Source: Plumapathes pennacea (lineage: Eukaryota; Cnidaria; Anthozoa; Antipatharia; Myriopathidae). From it: 64,000 nucleotides of DNA. The translations under genes were made by a program, and so were the position numbers. Under the pieces are notes generated by a model. That model was not told the origin of the DNA, searched no databases, and saw only the letters and a list, made by a program, of their open reading frames with translations. Shown here piece by piece: positions 60,404-64,000 of the stretch (positions within the stretch are counted from its first letter, which is position 1; the number at the start of each line of letters is the position of its first letter). The stretch lies in assembly GCA_964036295.1 (NCBI GenBank), contig OZ038473.1, forward strand, positions 9,207,501-9,271,500. Reading direction: 5' to 3'.

Positions 60404-61707
60404 TTACCCCCCTGTTTTGTAAAGTCGACTCCGGCGACTAAAAAGAAGAAAAAAAAGAAAACAATTTGGCAGAATACATCTGGAGGGAGACCTTGCGGTT
60501 GCATACGTAAGTGTTCCTAAGAATATATAAAAAAAAAGTACCGGGCAGCGAATGCCGTATCGTACTAACAGTAACAAATGAGAAAACTCGTCTACACTAA
60601 GGACATATAAAGCATGTTTCGCGGGTGACATGCGAGCGACAATTTAAAGCAAAGCTTTACCAATTTCCCGTGCACAGCATGTCACTTGTTACATGCTAAA
60701 TCAACTAATTTTACCAATTTCAGTTATTTCTAAGCGACTAGTATGGGAGTAACATACTGTATGTGAAATTCGTTACACAAAGTTTAAGCAATGGCAATGT
60801 TCAGAGTCTCAATAGGTTCAACCGAGCGTGTTCTTTTGTCGTTGTCTGATATGTCGCGTGACAAGTTCAGGGTCTTGGAAGATCTGGTTCTTGGCTGGAC
60901 GGTCTTGTTCTTGCGCCAGTAGTAAGGAGTAGCAAGTAGCAAGTCTTGATTGGCTGAGATATCGCTGGATGGAAATGGAGTCATATGGGACGTGCAAGTT
61001 TGACTAGAATCGTTCTGTTGGACATGTTTTTATGTTTTTTTGGGGGGATTTGCGGTCACGCAGTATCATGGCGTGCGGTATTGTGGGGCTGCTTGTTGAC
61101 AGCGCCTGTCGCCTCTTGCGTAGATAGTTCACTGATCTTCTGAAAAGCACGCGTTTGGATGTTTGGTTGTTCTCTCTTTGACGAGTGGGTTTTCTTGACA
61201 ATGAGTGTACGTTGTCCTGACTTCGGCTGCGTGGTCCAACGTTGTATGAGAGAGGAATTGTGTACCAGTATAAATTCTCATAGTGAGCGAATCAGCCAAG
61301 AGTACAGCAGGGATGCCGTTGCGTAGAGCAGGTGGCGCAGATGTGGCGTCGTTGAGATGTGAGTAGAGTATCAAAGTTATGAGAAAAACCAAGCCAGACT
61401 AAAGCTAATACTTAGATACAAAATATGAGTCCTACTGACGAAAAGACTAAGATAAAAGCTAAGTGGCTACATCAATAGGTGTCTGGCTACGTTAATTGAA
61501 AAGAACTGTGTCATTCCAAACGGTTGATAAAATATACTGACAGACAAAACGAAAGGTTGAACGAACAGCTACTGATCTCACTCTGAAAGTTGAAAATGAT
61601 ATTGCCGGCACAATGTAAAAAGATAACTCGAATTCATATCAAAACATAATTATAGCTAGGTTTGGCTTTCGAACGCAGTGCGCAATCAGTCCGTTCAGTG
61701 ATAATGG
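60404..61707 (-). other. 3' region of the retrovirus-like element, no intact gene
   Basis: Between the protease-containing frame and the probable LTR are only short frames. One (61392-61129) starts with a hydrophobic VFLITLILYSHL that resembles a signal peptide, but it begins at TTG right after a stop codon and has no ATG. Basic frames at 61201-61004 and 60984-60784 follow. A reduced envelope-like or accessory region is possible; nothing here is recognised. The purine tract for plus-strand priming is probably 60407-60414 (CAGGGGGG on the minus strand). Confidence 0.4.
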
Positions 61708-63027
61708 TTATAGCTGCAATTGTTTTAACAAGTGTTCAGAACCATATCGTTTTTCTAATTCGCCTATTGGACAGACCCTAAAACAATCGAGAGACAATTT
61801 CTCCCTCTCGTGTTTGCAAAAGAGCCACTGCAATTCTTTGCCTAGAGCTGCTGATGAGGGTCCTAAATGAAGCATGGATTTGCAGCATTTCCATGTTCGA
61901 AATAGTCGTCTCTCCATCTGCTTGAAAATGACCGACTTCCAAATCACCAAAAACAAAACTGTGAGTACAACACCTTGGAAAAATACTTCATTGTGACTCT
62001 CGTGTTGAAAAGTCAAACCGGGTCCCTTGTGCTTGGATGCTATTTCGAAAGGACCGTCAGGCCGTCGCAAAACCGGAATGTTTTGACCGTTGACTGATCG
62101 GATTGTGGTAATTGTCGTCGGTTCCAGAGGGTGTTTAGTGGGCGGGGGTAATTGACGCCACACGTCTGCTTTAATTGCATTCACATTAGCGCCGGTGTCA
62201 ATTAGGAATTTGAGTTTCCTACCCATGATCGTGCCGTCGGTCGTTAAACTTTCACTCGGTGACGTGAAATGAATTGCATTCCGCTCTGCATCTGGAATTT
62301 GTTCTTCTTGACTCATTTGCTGCGTTTCGATTGGAGCGGTATCTGGGATTCTAACTTTACTTTCGATTGACTCTTTTGAAGTTGTTTCAACTTCCACATT
62401 AGACCATTGCTTCTTTATAAGCGCAGTTACATACTCTATTAACCTCATATACGACAGTATTTTATCCACAGTTTCGACGGATTGGTCAATCTCAATTTTA
62501 CGTTCTTCAGATTCCACTCTAGTTTCGTTGTACACAGGGCGTGACTCTGTGAAGACAATTTGACTATTGTCCATAACAATTTCGGCGTTTCGCAGCACAA
62601 TTATTTCAAATAGGACCGGGTTATTCTGAGCTTCCGACACACAGATATTAACTTTGACAGGTGCGGCGACAGTTGGGGCAGCAATAGTGTTGATTTCGGG
62701 AATTTCGCACTGTTTGTTTTGTTGCGCTTTCTTTTCCTCTTCTCGTCGTTGTTTCATTCTTGCTGCCATCTGCTCGGAGCGAGCAGGGTAGCCTTTACAT
62801 TCGGTTTGTTTCTTTATATTTTGTGCTTTCGTGTTTAGATCAGTCGGGAAGTGAGTCTTGCGTGACATGAAATCAATTTGGTTCGTAGGCTGTTGCGTGT
62901 CTCTGTTTCTCTCTGGTTTATCCCAAACTACGGGCGTTTCCGGTTTTTCGTTCACGTTTTGATTTAATCGCTGTCTTACAAAGGCCTTATGTGCTTCCCG
63001 TTCACATAAGACCAAATCTAGTTTAAA
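61708..63027 (-). CDS. Retroviral-type protease frame (expressed by -1 frameshift), with a membrane-segment-like tail
   Basis: This frame lies -1 to gag and has no ATG near its start; it is entered at the slippery site 63027-63021. A long charged linker leads to an aspartic protease motif, KFLIDTGANVNAIKADVW (near 62180), with the DTGA triad typical of gypsy/retroviral proteases. The flap region that follows (SVNGQNIPVL) is recognisable. After about 62040 the expected polymerase is missing. Instead a hydrophobic GVVLTVLFLVIWKSVIF is followed by a basic, cysteine-containing tail to the stop at 61708. This suggests an internal deletion joining protease to a downstream, possibly envelope-tail, sequence. 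No stop or frameshift breaks the 430 codons. Confidence 0.65.
   Translation of the reverse strand, partial: FKLDLVLCEREAHKAFVRQRLNQNVNEKPETPVVWDKPERNRDTQQPTNQIDFMSRKTHFPTDLNTKAQNIKKQTECKGYPARSEQMAARMKQRREEEKKAQQNKQCEIPEINTIAAPTVAAPVKVNICVSEAQNNPVLFEIIVLRNAEIVMDNSQIVFTESRPVYNETRVESEERKIEIDQSVETVDKILSYMRLIEYVTALIKKQWSNVEVETTSKESIESKVRIPDTAPIETQQMSQEEQIPDAERNAIHFTSPSESLTTDGTIMGRKLKFLIDTGANVNAIKADVWRQLPPPTKHPLEPTTITTIRSVNGQNIPVLRRPDGPFEIASKHKGPGLTFQHESHNEVFFQGVVLTVLFLVIWKSVIFKQMERRLFRTWKCCKSMLHLGPSSAALGKELQWLFCKHEREKLSLDCFRVCPIGELEKRYGSEHLLKQLQL
62983..63027 (-). promoter_or_regulatory. -1 programmed ribosomal frameshift signal (gag to protease)
   Basis: On the minus strand the heptamer TTTAAAC (63027-63021) is in the T-TTA-AAC register of gag, directly before the gag TAG. 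After a 7-nt spacer, GGTCTTATGTG (63013-63003) pairs with CACATAAGGCC (62993-62983), with one G-U pair, around a 9-nt loop. The -1 frame is open into the protease. Slippery site, spacer and stem all match the known rules. Confidence 0.85.
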
Positions 63028-64000
63028 GGTGGGGAATGACTTGTCGGGTGCTGTTCCGACTGGCCTGCATATCGCTTGGGGTTATAATTTGGGAGCCTGG
63101 GGTCCCGTTGTCCCTGCCGTTGACGACAGGCATAGGCCACGTGGCCTGGCTTGTTGCAATAATTACAAATCGGACGGCCGTCAAAAGTACGTCTGTTACG
63201 ATTTGTGTTTCCCCTGTTGTTGGCGCGGCTGTCGCTCGTGCGACGCAATTCTTGGCGCACAATTTGGGCAATGTCGTCGCGGTTTAGGGGTCGTTCGCTC
63301 ACGCGATTGCTAGATGACTGGTGGGTCTTGTACGCAGCTATTGTGGCTGGCGGAGCCGATTTTAACAATGGCGTTAATGCTTTTACCAACTCGTCAATTT
63401 TGTCGTCCGTTTTAGGCTCGGGCACTGACTCTTTTAATTTTGCATGATTTTCCGCTTCTTCTAGTGTCCCTGGCCGTTGAAGCACTACATAATTCTTGAT
63501 TTCGGGTTTCAGGCTCTGCACAAAATGGTTTACACATTCAGAGCGCGGTAAATCGATTCGCTGACAAGTTCGTCTTATGTCTGCGGCATATTCCGTTACT
63601 GACTCTGTTGACAGTTGTTTCCGATCGTTCAATTTTTGGCGGAGTAGCCATTTATCGGATGCCGAGTGAAATTGATTTCTCATCGCTTCCATCAGTCCCT
63701 CATACGACTTGTCGGCTAAATCGGGACTGGTGTTAAACCAAATGCTGGCGTTGTCTTTTAAATGTAGGGGCAGCGCCTGCGCTTTTCGTTCGTTTTGCCA
63801 CCCATGAAAGGTGGCTGCTCGTTCGAAATTGGTCAAAAATTCATTGACATCTTCGTTAAAGCTACCGGAAAATGTGGGTAACTTAACGCTATTATACTTA
63901 AGAGGCCCAGTCGGTTTGCTTGAGTTTTCGACAATTCTTGCCAAAGCGATTGTTTGAGCGGCAAAACGCTGGTTTTGGTCCTCCAATAGCTGGAGAACAT
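63018..64000 (-). CDS. Gag protein of a gypsy/retrovirus-like element, 5' end outside window
   Basis: The frame is open from the window edge to a TAG at 63020-63018. It encodes a capsid-like region (LPTFSGSFNEDVNEFLTNF, WFNTSPDL, QLSTESVTEYAADIRRTC, typical of gypsy gag), a basic linker, and one CCHC zinc knuckle CNYCNKPGHVAYAC near 63155 for RNA packaging. A TTG at 63986 is not a credible start, because the frame continues upstream without a stop. No internal stop occurs. The protease is read by -1 frameshifting at the end of this frame. Confidence 0.82.
   Translation of the reverse strand, partial: VLQLLEDQNQRFAAQTIALARIVENSSKPTGPLKYNSVKLPTFSGSFNEDVNEFLTNFERAATFHGWQNERKAQALPLHLKDNASIWFNTSPDLADKSYEGLMEAMRNQFHSASDKWLLRQKLNDRKQLSTESVTEYAADIRRTCQRIDLPRSECVNHFVQSLKPEIKNYVVLQRPGTLEEAENHAKLKESVPEPKTDDKIDELVKALTPLLKSAPPATIAAYKTHQSSSNRVSERPLNRDDIAQIVRQELRRTSDSRANNRGNTNRNRRTFDGRPICNYCNKPGHVAYACRQRQGQRDPRLPNYNPKRYAGQSEQHPTSHSPPLN

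Noticed and set aside
61129-61392. A signal-peptide-like start suggesting an envelope gene
   Set aside because: The frame opens at TTG just after a stop, has no ATG, and no envelope domain follows; the order relative to the membrane-segment tail also does not fit a single envelope gene.
63986-64000. A start codon for gag at 63986
   Set aside because: The codon is TTG, and the frame remains open to the window edge, so the true start is outside the window.

Overview
The window is a piece of a eukaryotic, almost certainly invertebrate animal, nuclear genome. Genes are split into many short exons with GT-AG introns, coding density is low, and most of the rest is transposon debris. The mixture of BEL/Pao, Ty3/gypsy, DIRS-like, LINE, Mutator-like, Harbinger and hAT remnants, and several of the repeated protein families, is what I associate with anthozoan cnidarians (corals and anemones). 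That assignment is an inference from protein style, not a database result. No tRNA, rRNA or CRISPR feature was seen.

Host genes fill the first 29 kb and were rebuilt exon by exon by following splice sites and reading phase. On the minus strand, 6076 down to 1376 and leaving the window, is a BIN3-like BAR-domain gene with eight small exons in view (132 codons). Head to head with it, starting 332 bp away on the plus strand, is a 23-exon gene (6409-28616) whose spliced frame stays open for 2016 codons. It has an acidic and RG-rich N-terminus, a CCCH zinc finger, a helical PPR-like region, a second CCCH finger, and a C-terminal region resembling the TOPAZ1 family, which acts in vertebrate germ cells. 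Its introns are crowded with MITEs, including long complex repeats in introns 11 and 19.

From 29 to 45 kb there is no convincing host gene. The recognisable items are a hAT remnant with terminal inverted repeats (30.9-31.7 kb), a Harbinger transposase scrap (39 kb), an internally deleted LINE (39.7-41.6 kb), a broken Mutator-like transposase (42.4-44.2 kb) and a LINE reverse transcriptase tail (44.7-45.4 kb).

From 45.4 to 53.6 kb an antisense Ty3/gypsy reverse transcriptase fragment has been split by a complete, very young BEL/Pao element (46430-53021). Its two 310-bp LTRs differ at one site, the target duplication is CGCTG, and the primer site matches tRNA-Tyr. Its polyprotein carries one in-frame stop and one frameshift. 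A SWIM zinc-finger gene fragment (54.4-55.4 kb), a second gag fragment, an unnamed repeated family and a DIRS-like reverse transcriptase follow, all on the minus strand.

The last 4 kb holds most of a retrovirus-like element on the minus strand: gag, then protease in the -1 frame. At the junction is a textbook -1 ribosomal frameshift signal (TTTAAAC, 7-nt spacer, 11-bp stem-loop). The element appears to lack reverse transcriptase, RNase H and integrase; after the protease comes a membrane-segment-like tail, and a probable LTR ends it at 59.8-60.4 kb.
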